Source of the DNA: an uncultured Methylococcaceae bacterium
Lineage (GTDB): Bacteria; Pseudomonadota; Gammaproteobacteria; Methylococcales; Methylococcaceae
Direction: 5' to 3'
NCBI GenBank assembly: GCA_903911305.1
Contig: CAIWDB010000079.1
Coordinates: forward strand, 1-48,670
Length of the DNA stretch: 48,670 nucleotides
The notes under the pieces were generated by a model that ran no database searches, was not told the origin of the DNA, and worked only from the letters and a program-made list of their open reading frames with translations. Position numbers and translations under genes: made by a program. Below, piece by piece: positions 6,852 through 16,055 of this stretch. How positions within the stretch are numbered: the first letter of the stretch is position 1; every line of letters begins with the position of its first letter.

Positions 6852-9707
6852 TCAAAAAAAACGGGCGTTGACTTGTAAACCGAGGGTACGTCCCTGACCC
6901 CAAATTGAAGTCGCCCCGTTTAAATTACTTAGCGATGGAGTATTACTGTGATTAAGGTAAGTCTCGTCCAAAGCATTGTTGAGATAGCCGGTTAAGCTGT
7001 ATTTTTCGTCATTACTCGCCACCGTTACCCGAAAGTTGACGATGGAATAAGCGCCTTGCGAAAGCGTTTTGCCAACCGCCGTCTTATCTTGATAATTGAC
7101 GTAATAATATTGTGGCGAGGTGAATCGCCAATCGCCGCTAGCCACCAAATGGGTATTCAACGGCAATTCATAAGGAACGCGATAGTCGGCTTGTAGGAAA
7201 CTAGTGAAATGCGGCGCACGCACCATTTCATTACCGACTTGGATTTGAGTCTGTAGCGGAACCCCGGTTTGGTTGATGTTACCCACATCATTGAAGCGTG
7301 TATCCAGCAAACCGATGTTGCCGATGATATGCAAGTCAGGAATAGGCAATGCCTCGACTTCAAACTCCGCGCCCTGGGAACGGGCTGCACTGACGTTATA
7401 GATATAACCCGTGCGGTTGTTAGGATTTGCCGGATCGGGCACCGCTGTGATATTCAACTGGTCGTTTTTATAGTTGTAATAAAACAGCGAGGCATTAGCT
7501 TTCAAGCGTCCTTGAAACCATCCGGTCTTTGCTCCTAACTCATAGGAGATGAGCGTCTCCGGTTTGATGATGGTATTGAGCACTGCGAGTTGGGTCGCGC
7601 TGGTGTTGAAACCACCAGATTTTGCACCCCGGGCGTGCTTGAAGTACACCAAATCCGTCTGATTGATCTTGAATTGTGGAGTGACATCATAGGTAACCAG
7701 ATCCCATGCCACGCTCTTTTGACCGATGAAATTGGTGGCCGAACCTGATGTTATTGCCGTAGTCGGACTTAGCACGACCGGAGTGGGAAGGTAACGCGGA
7801 TTGACTGAATTCCACCAGTTGACAGTATCGTAGAACAACGGGTTGTTAGTGACCGCACCATTGCCGACCACACCGTTAAGGGTCGCGGCATTGTTATAGT
7901 TGAGCGTACCACCAGCGGCGGCTACAGCCTGCTGCCGGTTCAGATCCACATCCTTGGTTTCGTGGGTGTAACGCAGACCAAAGGTACTCAGCAACTGATC
8001 GGTGAAATTGAACGTGTGGCTGGTGAATATCGCAACGCTCTCGTCTTCGTGGTTAAAGTTGTTGCGCGAAAAAGCCTGTTGACCCAAACTGGAGAGGCAT
8101 CCTCCGCCATTAAATTGTGCCCTTATCTGGTTAGTGGTGAGGCCGACACTGCAGGGTAAGGTCGATGTATATGTCGTCGAATCTATATTTTCATAGAAAT
8201 AATGTAAACCGGTGATCCAGTTCCAGCGATCTTCGCGTGGCGAGGCCAAGCGGAATTCCTGGGACACTTGCCAAGAGTTCTGTGGGGTCGGGGCGCTGCC
8301 AGTGGTTGATGAATCCCAATCTTCATATCCAGTGATGCCGGTCAGAGTATATGACCCAAATTTCTGTGTTAGATTCAGCAAAGCACCTTTCTGGTTAACT
8401 TGGTTGTCGGTGATGGGGAGTCGCCTTGCTGTGCTGATGACATCATGATTCTGACTAGGAATATTGGTAAACCCAGTGAGCGGGTCTTTGTATAATATGC
8501 CGTTTGGGTTGGTTGCGCTTACCGTGCTCACACTGCCTTGAGTGTCGTAGTTGCGATAATGGACATTGAACAGCGCTTCAAGGTCAGGTGTGACCTTACC
8601 CAGAAATGATACCCGGAACATCGCATCGTTATAGCCACCCTGCTGTTGCCCTGTCAATTGATTGGTGACCGGATCCATGGTATCAAATCGCCCGTCTTGA
8701 CGTTCATAATGGAAGGCGGCGCGAGCAGCAATAGTGTCGGTAAGGCGCGCACCGTAAGCCCCTTCGGCAATCGCATTGTTATAAGTGCCATAATTCAGTT
8801 TGATGTAGCTTTCCTGGGTTTGCGACAGAGTGGGCTTGCGCGATACCACGTCAATAGCGCCGCCAGTGGTGTTTCTACCCCACAGTGTTCCCTGCGGTCC
8901 GCGCAGCACCTCCACCCGTTCCAAGTCAAACAAAGGAAAGCCAGTGGACGTGGAGTTGCTCATGTACACTTGGTCTTGATAGAACCCAACAGGGTTGGTG
9001 AGGTCCAATTGTTGCTGCCCAGTGCCGACACCGCGAATCCACCAGCGTGGTCGCCCGTGGAACTGAGTGCCTGCCGATGCGTTAGGCACAAAGTTCAGCA
9101 CTTCGCCAGCAGTCCGGCCTATGTTTTGATCGATCATTCTTCGACCACTGAGTACGGTGATGGCGCTGGGAACCCTCTGAGCAGACTCCTTGCGCTTCTG
9201 GGCGGTGACCATCACTTCGCCCAGTTGCTTCGGGTTGGATTCCGCCAACTCCGCAGCCCTTTCTTCTTTGGTATAGGTTGCCGTGCCGGACCCGACTGCC
9301 GTTGCAGCAGCCTCGTCACTCCCTTCAGCAGTCGCAGCGCTGGCATCAGGCACGCCCGCCTTTTTCGGCCCACGCGTCCATTCCTCTCGGGTGATATTGC
9401 CGTCACCATCCCAGTCGTAGGCGGCAAAGCCATCTTCCGTTGAGGCATCCTGAGCTACATTAGCAGTCGCCGGACTTGACTGCTGCGCCGCCCGGCGCGA
9501 CCGTGCCTTTGCAGATGAGCCTTTGCCAGAAGTAGTTGCTCTCGAACCTGCGCTTGGTCTGGCTGTCGTCACAGGCTCGACAATATCCTCTGCCCAAGCC
9601 GCACCCGTTGTCAGGCACAAATAGGCGAAAGCCCCGCTCCAAGCTGAAACCAAAGATCGGTCAATTAGTTTAAGTTGTGGATTTTTTCTTAATGTAGTAC
9701 TAATCAT
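6852..9707 (-). CDS. TonB-dependent outer-membrane receptor with N-terminal EF-hand loop
   Basis: This 951-residue receptor has a signal peptide ending near AAWA (residue 39) and a low-complexity Ala/Ser/Arg linker. A TonB box-like segment (GEVMVTAQKR, about 163-172) precedes a plug domain (RGVGTGQQQ, VEVLRGPQGTLWGRN) and a 22-strand-type barrel ending in Phe (NARFF). The linker contains a canonical 12-residue EF-hand loop, DWDGDGNITREE (98-109). Asp, Asp, Asp, Asn, Thr and Glu occupy positions 1, 3, 5, 7, 9 and 12. That is unusual in this family and suggests binding of calcium or another hard metal in the periplasm. It is the first gene of the operon with two SsuD-like enzymes, so an organosulfur ligand is a reasonable guess. 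The TonB-ExbBD genes at 28959-31124 could energise it. Confidence 0.92.
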   Translation of the reverse strand: MISTTLRKNPQLKLIDRSLVSAWSGAFAYLCLTTGAAWAEDIVEPVTTARPSAGSRATTSGKGSSAKARSRRAAQQSSPATANVAQDASTEDGFAAYDWDGDGNITREEWTRGPKKAGVPDASAATAEGSDEAAATAVGSGTATYTKEERAAELAESNPKQLGEVMVTAQKRKESAQRVPSAITVLSGRRMIDQNIGRTAGEVLNFVPNASAGTQFHGRPRWWIRGVGTGQQQLDLTNPVGFYQDQVYMSNSTSTGFPLFDLERVEVLRGPQGTLWGRNTTGGAIDVVSRKPTLSQTQESYIKLNYGTYNNAIAEGAYGARLTDTIAARAAFHYERQDGRFDTMDPVTNQLTGQQQGGYNDAMFRVSFLGKVTPDLEALFNVHYRNYDTQGSVSTVSATNPNGILYKDPLTGFTNIPSQNHDVISTARRLPITDNQVNQKGALLNLTQKFGSYTLTGITGYEDWDSSTTGSAPTPQNSWQVSQEFRLASPREDRWNWITGLHYFYENIDSTTYTSTLPCSVGLTTNQIRAQFNGGGCLSSLGQQAFSRNNFNHEDESVAIFTSHTFNFTDQLLSTFGLRYTHETKDVDLNRQQAVAAAGGTLNYNNAATLNGVVGNGAVTNNPLFYDTVNWWNSVNPRYLPTPVVLSPTTAITSGSATNFIGQKSVAWDLVTYDVTPQFKINQTDLVYFKHARGAKSGGFNTSATQLAVLNTIIKPETLISYELGAKTGWFQGRLKANASLFYYNYKNDQLNITAVPDPANPNNRTGYIYNVSAARSQGAEFEVEALPIPDLHIIGNIGLLDTRFNDVGNINQTGVPLQTQIQVGNEMVRAPHFTSFLQADYRVPYELPLNTHLVASGDWRFTSPQYYYVNYQDKTAVGKTLSQGAYSIVNFRVTVASNDEKYSLTGYLNNALDETYLNHSNTPSLSNLNGATSIWGQGRTLGLQVNARFF

Positions 9708-10259
9708 TGAGTTATCTCTGAACGAGTAAAAGTTGTGATTATTTAGTAGGCGTTACTGATTATTGATAATTTCAGAAAACTGATATAATACCTAGTTGTT
9801 TATTAAAAAGCATAAAACATGCCAATATACATTTTAGGTATGCGATTAAGTTATTTATCACGAATAACCCACAGCTAACAGGAGGTTTGTAAAAGCAATT
9901 TCCATGAGGTGGATCCCATGATATCCGCAAAATAGGATGATCAAAAAAACTAACGAAGGAAATGGGGTGTGCTGGCTCTGAAGCATAGTTGCTACTTTGG
10001 TGTTGCCAGAGAATCAGTGTGGTCTGAATAAGCATCGTCGTAAGTCGATACCCATTACCCTGTATTACCTATAAAGAATGGCACAAGTCATGCTAAATTA
10101 AGCCGAGCCGATTCTTCATCAAAACAGTTGACAACGAATCAATGTGGCCTAGAGGCTACATGAACGAATAGGCTGCTTGGTAATTGCCATTGAGCGCAAA
10201 CCAAACCCATTTAACAAAGCATGGGTATCAATCAACATCCATCAAATAGGCAGAATATA
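9708..10259. other. 552-base divergent intergenic region
   Basis: This AT-rich stretch separates the TonB receptor (minus) from DszB-like 1 (plus) and should hold both promoters. I see no convincing gene; short open frames on either strand have no ribosome site and no recognisable product. A consensus TTGACA lies at 10128-10133. No clear operator palindrome or riboswitch is visible by eye. Confidence 0.6.
10128..10162 (+). promoter_or_regulatory. possible promoter of DszB-like gene 1
   Basis: A perfect -35 element (TTGACA, 10128-10133) is followed by weak -10 candidates: TAGAGG after 16 bases, or TACATG further on. It points toward the DszB-like gene 1 start at 10260. The poor -10 keeps this tentative. 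Confidence 0.25.
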
Positions 10260-11312
10260 ATGAGTGACAAACTAGAAACCCTGTGGTATACACGCTGCCC
10301 AGTCCCCACCGGACTGGGGATAGCGGTGCAGAAAGGCTGGCTGGAGGAAAGCTTCAATGCCCAATCCACAGTCATCAAGTCATTGCGTGAGTCCAATGAT
10401 AAAGCAGTGCGGGAATCCCATTTCGATCATACCTTGGAGAACTCTGTCCGCCACGGCGGCAATATCCCCGCTATCTGGGCGAGGTCAGTCGGCAGGGAAA
10501 CCCGTCTGCTGGGATTGTCATGGTCTGACGAAACCCAACGGATACTTAGCCTGCCGGAAACTGGAATCGCCAAGGTGAAAGATTTGAAAGGCCGCAAGAT
10601 TGGCCTGCCGAAATGGGAAAACGTGCAAATTGATTTTTCTAGGGCGCAGGCTATCCGTGGTTTGGAGAACGCCTTGAAGACGGAAGGTTTGACGGTGGAT
10701 GATGTTGAAATTGTTGACCTAGTAATCAGCGCAGGGCATAGTGACGAGCCAGCGCAGCGTGTCGCCGGTACCCAGTTGTTCGGTGGGCGACGCAGCGGTG
10801 GGCAAAACACCGAACTGGTTGCGCTGATCCGTGGTCAAGTCGATGCCATCTTTCTGAAAGGCGCTCACGCCGCGGCGGCGGCCAGCCAATTCGGTTTGGT
10901 GACGGTGATTGACACTGGCGCTCATCCTGATCCTTTGATCCGCGCCAATAACGGCACGCCACGCACCTTGGCGGTCGATCTTAATTTGATCGAAAACCAT
11001 TTTGACTCGGCAGTGTTGATTGTCGAAAACGTCTTGCGGGCGCAGGAATGGGCGAGAACCCACCCGGATGAAACTCGCCGCTTCCTTGCCAAGGAAACTA
11101 ATAGCAGCGAGTATTGGGTGACGGTGGCTTATGGCGAAAACGCCCACCAGCGCTTGGACACGGATTTGTCTGATCAGAACATCAAAGGCTTGCAGGATTT
11201 CACTGATTTCCTCTACCGCTGGAAATTCCTGCCAAACCCAGTCGATGTGAATCAATGGATTGATGCGCGGCCTTTTGACGCGGCTTTGTCTAAGTTGAAG
11301 GCTGCCGCTTAA
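10260..11312 (+). CDS. DszB-like desulfinase homologue 1 (SsuA fold, no signal peptide)
   Basis: This protein of about 350 residues has the periplasmic-binding-protein fold usually named SsuA/NMT1, but it begins MSDKLETLWYTRCPVP with no signal peptide. Cys13 sits in a CPVP motif like that around Cys27 of DszB, 2'-hydroxybiphenyl-2-sulfinate desulfinase. His54 and Arg64 occur as H-F-x-H-x(6)-R-x-G-G-N-I-P, with the same 10-residue spacing as DszB His60-Arg70. The C-terminal segment with NQWID also aligns. I infer a cytoplasmic sulfinate-to-sulfite hydrolase. ATG 10260 is preferred over ATG 10221 because the other family members start at this point. A strong hairpin follows at 11321. Alternative: a cytosolic ligand-binding protein that only shares the fold. 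Confidence 0.82.
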   Translation: MSDKLETLWYTRCPVPTGLGIAVQKGWLEESFNAQSTVIKSLRESNDKAVRESHFDHTLENSVRHGGNIPAIWARSVGRETRLLGLSWSDETQRILSLPETGIAKVKDLKGRKIGLPKWENVQIDFSRAQAIRGLENALKTEGLTVDDVEIVDLVISAGHSDEPAQRVAGTQLFGGRRSGGQNTELVALIRGQVDAIFLKGAHAAAAASQFGLVTVIDTGAHPDPLIRANNGTPRTLAVDLNLIENHFDSAVLIVENVLRAQEWARTHPDETRRFLAKETNSSEYWVTVAYGENAHQRLDTDLSDQNIKGLQDFTDFLYRWKFLPNPVDVNQWIDARPFDAALSKLKAAA

Positions 11313-11320
11313 GTTATTCT

Positions 11321-11347
11321 GGTTCCCGCGCGCTTTGCGCGGGAACC
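11321..11347 (+). terminator. hairpin after DszB-like gene 1
   Basis: A perfect 11-bp stem (GGTTCCCGCGC / GCGCGGGAACC) with a 5-base loop lies 8 bases after the stop. Only TATTA follows, so it is a strong hairpin with a weak U tract. It may terminate, or protect the mRNA 3' end. Confidence 0.55.
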
Positions 11348-11369
11348 TATTAACATAAGGCAGTCACAT

Positions 11370-11747
11370 TTGACTGCACTAAGCTCTCGCGCACTCACCC
11401 ATGATATTGAACCGCTATTTGCGTCGCGTTGGTCAACGAAAGCCTTTTCTGGCGAAACGATCAACGATGATCTTTTGTTTAAAAGTTTCGCGGCGGCACG
11501 ATGGGCGCCGTCCGGCGGCAACGTACAGCCTTGGCGATTTATTTACTCAAAGCGCGATCCTGAAAGATGGACGCAATTTCTATCGCTACTGAATGAGCGC
11601 AACCAAGTCTGGGCGGCGAACACCTCGGCCTTGGTCTTGCTGCTATCGAAGAAAATTTGCCAGTACATAAACATAAAGGGAAGCTATGGCCTGAGAATTT
11701 TTTCTGTTCGCCCTGAAGCATTTAATGGTGAACAGATACTCCGATAG
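11370..11747 (+). pseudogene. nitroreductase-family remnant (N-terminal third)
   Basis: The frame starts with TTG at 11370 and has AAGG upstream. About 93 residues match the start of nitroreductase-family flavoproteins: IEPLFASRWSTKAFSGE, AARWAPSGGNVQPWRF (the FMN-contacting segment) and SALVLLLSKK. The text then turns into unrelated sequence and stops at residue 125, where a full enzyme has about 190-200 residues. The C-terminal half that completes the FMN site and dimer is absent, so the gene is probably dead. An active version would have been an FMN oxidoreductase downstream of DszB-like 1. I see no insertion sequence at the breakpoint (about 11650). Confidence 0.7.
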
Positions 11748-11829
11748 ACTCAGATGTAAGAAGGCTGCAATCCAAAAGTGGATTTTTGATCATATAGACA
11801 TGATTAAGTTATTATCGGCTTAAAATTAA

Positions 11830-12348
11830 TTACCTATGCCTTAAAAGAAAATCTTCCACCTGTCCGCGAGATTTAAGCACGACAATTTGTTTGTCTTCAT
11901 GAAGTGCAGACTGCCGTTCCAGTATCACGCGCCGACGAGTGATAGGGTAATTCGAAGCATACTTGATCAATTCCAAAGCCAATTTTTCATTGCAGCCTTC
12001 CGCCATATCGGGGCGCGTTTGCCCATGGAACTGAAACCATCTTTTGATAATACGCCATAGGCACAAAAGTCTAGGCATATCCAAAAATATCACGGTATCG
12101 CAGGCGGCAAATCTCATATCCAATGTTGTGCTGTAATTTCCGTCGATAATCCATGACTCGTAGGCGATCAGGCGTTCTAGGTTTTGCGTGAATTCTTCTT
12201 TAGTGGGCTGAACCCAACCTGGTTTCCAGAAATGGGCATCAAGATGGAATACTGGCAGGCGTAGTATCTTTCCGAGCTAGGCAGCGAAAGTGGATTTACC
12301 TGCACCGCTTGAGCCTATTACGAGTAGCCTAGAAATGGGAAAAATCAA
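11830..12348 (-). pseudogene. P-loop kinase-like gene (FlaR/adenylate-kinase-like) with internal stop
   Basis: The gene appears to start at a TTG (12348) overlapping the stop of the ABC exporter. It encodes LLVIGSSGAGKSTFA, a Walker A motif, and then an in-frame TAG (12277-12279). After the stop the same frame continues with LGKILRLPVFHLDAHFWKPG, SWIIDGNYSTTLDMR, DTVIFLDMPR and RPDMAEGC. These are family landmarks of 'topology modulation' or adenylate-kinase-like proteins. The stop replaces a codon that is normally a polar residue in the helix after the P-loop, compatible with a single CAG to TAG change. It is otherwise nearly full length (about 170 residues). The fragment beginning at 12123 is too short to bind nucleotide. 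No functional link to the sulfur genes is apparent. Confidence 0.75.
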
Positions 12349-14198
12349 CTCGCCTTGGCTAGGGCAAACTCACCAAACAAACTTTCTTCATAAGCCCGAT
12401 AGAGCTTGGCATAATCCCCGCCGGCATTAATGAGGGTGCGGTGATGGCCGATTTCCACCACAGACCCGTGCTTGATCACGGCAATTCGATCTGCGTCGCG
12501 GATGGTGGCTAAGCGGTGGGCAATGATAATAGCCGTGCGACCTTGGCAAAGTCGGCGAAGCGCCCGTTGGATGCGGCGTTCTGTGTGGATATCGACAGCC
12601 GAAGTGGCCTCATCCAACACCAAAATACCAGGGTCGGACAGATAAGCGCGGACTAGGCACACCAATTGCCTTTGTCCATGGCTGAGGTGTGCGCCTAAAG
12701 GGCCGACTTCCGTGTGGTAGCCATGAGGCAGACGCTCCAGTACTTCATCCGCACCCAATTCACGAGCCGCACCGATGAGTTCGGCGTCGCTCGCCTCTGG
12801 GGCTGCCAGCCGCAAATTGTCGAGGATACTGCCACTGAACAGGACATTATCTTGCAACACTACACCCACATGGCGGCGCAGATTGCGCTGGGCAATCTCG
12901 CGCACGTCTAGGCCGTCAATGCTGACCGAGCCATGATGCACTTCGTAGAACCGGGTCAGCAATTGCACTAGGGTACTTTTACCGTGGCCGGTCGGCCCAA
13001 CGATGGCAAGCACTTGGCCTGCCGGGATATGCAAGTCCAAGTCGCGGATGACTGGTTTCAGCGCCGCCGGATCGTAAGCGAAGCGGACACTGTTAAAGCT
13101 GACATCACCACGGATGGACGGCAAATGCATGGCATCATCCTTATCTACAATCTCAGCATCGGTGTCGAGTAACAGGAAAATGCGTTGCGCAGAAGCCGCA
13201 CCCGTGGCGTAGCGCTCGAACAAGTCGTTCAACTCCTGCAATGGACCCAGAAACATGAACACATAAAACAAGCTTTCAGCCATTTGGCCGAATGTGATTT
13301 CACCTAGCGCGATGCCACGCCCACCAGCAAGCAGCAGCATAGCCATGCCGACCGTCGTAAGCAAGCCGGTGAACGGGAGAAACCACCCAGAACGGGCATT
13401 GCCGCGCACTAAAGAGTAGTTAAACTCGTTCACCAGCCACCGGTAGTGCTTCCGGTTGGGTTCTTCCTGTACGGTTTGTTGCAGCAGCCGAACCCCGGAG
13501 ACGGTTTCGACCAGATGCGCGGTGAAACGGCTACGGTTCTCAGCTACGATGGCCCAATTGCGCTGCGAGATGCGTTTGAATGCCCATGTCCCCAACAGCA
13601 AAAAAGGCACAACGCTGGCAAGGCTGAAGAATAGCAACGGTGAAATTTGCCACATCAATAGACCGGACACGATGCTACGCAAAAGTGCCGACAACAATTC
13701 TGGTGGGCCTTGAATCAGCAGCGACTCTAAGCTGTCCACATCGCGGTCGGCGCGGGAGATGATGCGGCCCGCCTTGGTGCGGTCAAAATAACGCACACTC
13801 AAACTTTGCACGTGGGTGAACACGCGCACACGCAGGTCATTGAGGATGCGGATGGCTGCCGAACCGGCTAAATATTGCGATATCCCGGCCAATAGAAACC
13901 GCGCCGCCCAAGTCAACGCCATTGCTCCCGCCAGCCATTGCAAGTAGTGATAATCCACGCTCCAGCCAGTGCCTTGACGGAGCAAGCCACGGTCAATCAA
14001 TTGGCGGATTAGCAGAGGGCGTAAAAAGATTGCCGCGACTAGCACTATCTCTATGCCGATTACCGCGATAATCCTGTTGCGCACAGGCTTTAATAAAGGC
14101 AACAGACGGGAGAACATACTGCGGTTGAGAGACTTTTTGGCAAAGACCTCCTCCATTTCGATGTCACTTAAGACTTTTGTACGCAGATTTTCAGCCAT
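12345..14198 (-). CDS. ABC transporter, exporter type, competent ATPase half
   Basis: This 617-residue permease-ATPase fusion has six membrane helices in about residues 40-320. Motifs are Walker A GPTGHGKST (401-409), signature LSHGQ (505-509, with His in the third position), Walker B ILVLDE (Glu530) and H-loop AHRLAT (His561). All catalytic residues are intact. I start it at ATG 14198 rather than the TTG two codons upstream. It follows the exporter at 14271-16055 by 72 bases. That partner lacks the catalytic Glu and the H-loop His, so the two should form a heterodimer with one working ATP site. The pair is divergent from the DszB-like cluster at 16871, which hints at a shared substrate, but nothing in the sequence identifies it. 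Confidence 0.9.
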   Translation of the reverse strand: MAENLRTKVLSDIEMEEVFAKKSLNRSMFSRLLPLLKPVRNRIIAVIGIEIVLVAAIFLRPLLIRQLIDRGLLRQGTGWSVDYHYLQWLAGAMALTWAARFLLAGISQYLAGSAAIRILNDLRVRVFTHVQSLSVRYFDRTKAGRIISRADRDVDSLESLLIQGPPELLSALLRSIVSGLLMWQISPLLFFSLASVVPFLLLGTWAFKRISQRNWAIVAENRSRFTAHLVETVSGVRLLQQTVQEEPNRKHYRWLVNEFNYSLVRGNARSGWFLPFTGLLTTVGMAMLLLAGGRGIALGEITFGQMAESLFYVFMFLGPLQELNDLFERYATGAASAQRIFLLLDTDAEIVDKDDAMHLPSIRGDVSFNSVRFAYDPAALKPVIRDLDLHIPAGQVLAIVGPTGHGKSTLVQLLTRFYEVHHGSVSIDGLDVREIAQRNLRRHVGVVLQDNVLFSGSILDNLRLAAPEASDAELIGAARELGADEVLERLPHGYHTEVGPLGAHLSHGQRQLVCLVRAYLSDPGILVLDEATSAVDIHTERRIQRALRRLCQGRTAIIIAHRLATIRDADRIAVIKHGSVVEIGHHRTLINAGGDYAKLYRAYEESLFGEFALAKAS

Positions 14199-14270
14199 TT
14201 TCAAAGTTCAATTAGGTTATCGCGGCATTCCGCATTCATATTTACCAAGGGATTCATATCACTGCGAAGA

Positions 14271-16055
14271 TTAATAACTATGATCCAACCCCAATAAATC
14301 ACGGTATTCAGCATTTTTTGCCGCAAGCGCTTCATGGGTGCCTTCGGCGGCGATGCGCCCATCGGCCAGCATCAACACATGGTCGGCCAACAAAATAGTG
14401 GACAGCTTGCTGGCAATGATAATTAACGTAGTACCATGACCATCGGATCTTTTTAATCTACGGATATTGTTTAGGATTTTACGTTCGGTCACGGCATCCA
14501 GCGCACTGGTGGCATCGTCTAGAATGAGAATATCGGGTTTGCCTAATAGTGCGCGGGCCAAGCTGACCCGTTGCCGCTGGCCGCCCGACAAGGTTACTCC
14601 GCGATCGCCAAACCGGGTTTCCAGCCCGTGCGGTAAGTCTTCCAGAACTTCATCAGCGGCAGCAAGACGTAAGGCTTCGCGTAATTCAGCCTCACTGGCG
14701 TTGGGTTTTGCCAACCTCAAATTGGCAGCCAAACTGTCTGAAAACAGAAAGCTTTCCTGCGGGGCCACATGGACTCGCTTGCGCAACTCGCCTAGGTTGA
14801 CGCGCCGTACATCCCGCCAACCATGCTCGTTGGAACCCACTGCCAGCATCCCCTCATCAACATCTAAAAGCCGTGCGAACAGGCTGGCAAGGGTACTTTT
14901 GCCAGAGCCAGTCACACCAACCAAGGCCACCACTTCGCCGGGTTGGATGGTCAGAGAGCAGTTTTGTAGGATGTCACTTCCACCACCGGGGGTGGCTACG
15001 CTAACATCAGTCAATTTCAATCCTAAGGGTTCTTTAGGCAATGCGCGTTGTCCGGTTACAAAGGCCGGTTTTGCGTCCAGCAACTCCCATATGCGCGCTG
15101 CCGAAGAGCGAGCATCGGCAAAGGTTTGCATCACCCGCCCAATGCCTTCGACGCGAAATACCAAGGTCGTTGCCACCAACAAGGATGCCACCAATTCCCC
15201 CAGATTGAGCTTGCCTTGGGCCACCAATTCGGCGCCGTAAAATAACACCCAGACATGCCCCATCGACACGACTAATTGCGGAAATGGGATGCGCGAGGTC
15301 GAGTAAGCCAACGCGATTCGTGCCTGCTCGGCAAATATTTCGACTTGTTCGGTGAATCGGTCAACACGATCCGGTTCGATGGCAAAGGCCTTGATCACCC
15401 GCACACCGTTAATGCCTTCAGACAAATCTTGGTTGACTTGATCGTAGGCAGCGCCCACCGAGCGATCCAAGGTCACCAACCGCTCCGTCTGCGCCACAAA
15501 AATGCCAATGCCAAGCAGCATTAAGGCCAGCGGCACTAGACCTAGGTTCACGTTGTACCAACATAGCAAACCAACAGAGGCTATGATCACCAGTCCGGTG
15601 TCAAAAACCTGGCGCCAGAAGCTGACCAAAGCATCACGGACTTTGTCGGCATCGCGTGTAGTTCGAGTCACCATCTCACCCACACCATGCTGCCAATGGA
15701 AGCCTAAGTCTAGGCGCTGCACTTGCGCGAGGATACGCTCGCGCAGGATGGATAGAAGTTCTTGTCCGATGATAAGCGCCAACAGGCCGGCAGCGTATTG
15801 CACCAAGCCACGCGCCAAGGCTACGCCAGCCAATATCCCCAGCCAATGCCAAGCCACCGTGAAATCGAGGCTTCCGTCCGGCAGTTTGACCACGGCCACG
15901 CCGCGTTCCACGTCATTGACAGCCCGACCCACCAGCCATTGTTGGCCGGAAAGACTCAAGTTCACCACAGTGAATAGGAACGCAGTCAGGAAAAATCGCT
16001 TGGGCATTTCCCGGTAGATTGCCAAGCAACGCATTAAAGGATGGGTGTTTTTCAT
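14271..16055 (-). CDS. ABC transporter, exporter type, degenerate ATPase half
   Basis: This 594-residue exporter has a six-helix membrane domain (about 20-310) and an ATPase domain. Walker A is GVTGSGKST (380-388) and the signature LSGGQ (489-493) is intact. Walker B reads LILDDATSALD with Asp514 in place of the catalytic Glu, and the H-loop reads IIASKLST with Ser549 in place of His. Its own Walker A/B site should therefore hydrolyse ATP poorly, while its intact signature serves the partner's site. ATG 16055 is chosen because GAGG lies 8 bases upstream; the TTG at 16073 is an alternative. It is the first gene of the operon with 12345-14198. Both are probably inner-membrane proteins moving a small molecule. 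Confidence 0.9.
   Translation of the reverse strand: MKNTHPLMRCLAIYREMPKRFFLTAFLFTVVNLSLSGQQWLVGRAVNDVERGVAVVKLPDGSLDFTVAWHWLGILAGVALARGLVQYAAGLLALIIGQELLSILRERILAQVQRLDLGFHWQHGVGEMVTRTTRDADKVRDALVSFWRQVFDTGLVIIASVGLLCWYNVNLGLVPLALMLLGIGIFVAQTERLVTLDRSVGAAYDQVNQDLSEGINGVRVIKAFAIEPDRVDRFTEQVEIFAEQARIALAYSTSRIPFPQLVVSMGHVWVLFYGAELVAQGKLNLGELVASLLVATTLVFRVEGIGRVMQTFADARSSAARIWELLDAKPAFVTGQRALPKEPLGLKLTDVSVATPGGGSDILQNCSLTIQPGEVVALVGVTGSGKSTLASLFARLLDVDEGMLAVGSNEHGWRDVRRVNLGELRKRVHVAPQESFLFSDSLAANLRLAKPNASEAELREALRLAAADEVLEDLPHGLETRFGDRGVTLSGGQRQRVSLARALLGKPDILILDDATSALDAVTERKILNNIRRLKRSDGHGTTLIIIASKLSTILLADHVLMLADGRIAAEGTHEALAAKNAEYRDLLGLDHSY

Noticed and set aside
9381-9416. Reading the receptor's EF-hand as a lanthanide-uptake marker
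   Set aside because: Lanmodulin loops carry Pro at position 2 and occur in sets; this is a single loop with Trp there, so calcium is at least as likely.
9772-10035. An 87-codon minus-strand open frame upstream of the receptor
   Set aside because: It is AT-rich, has no ribosome site and no recognisable product.
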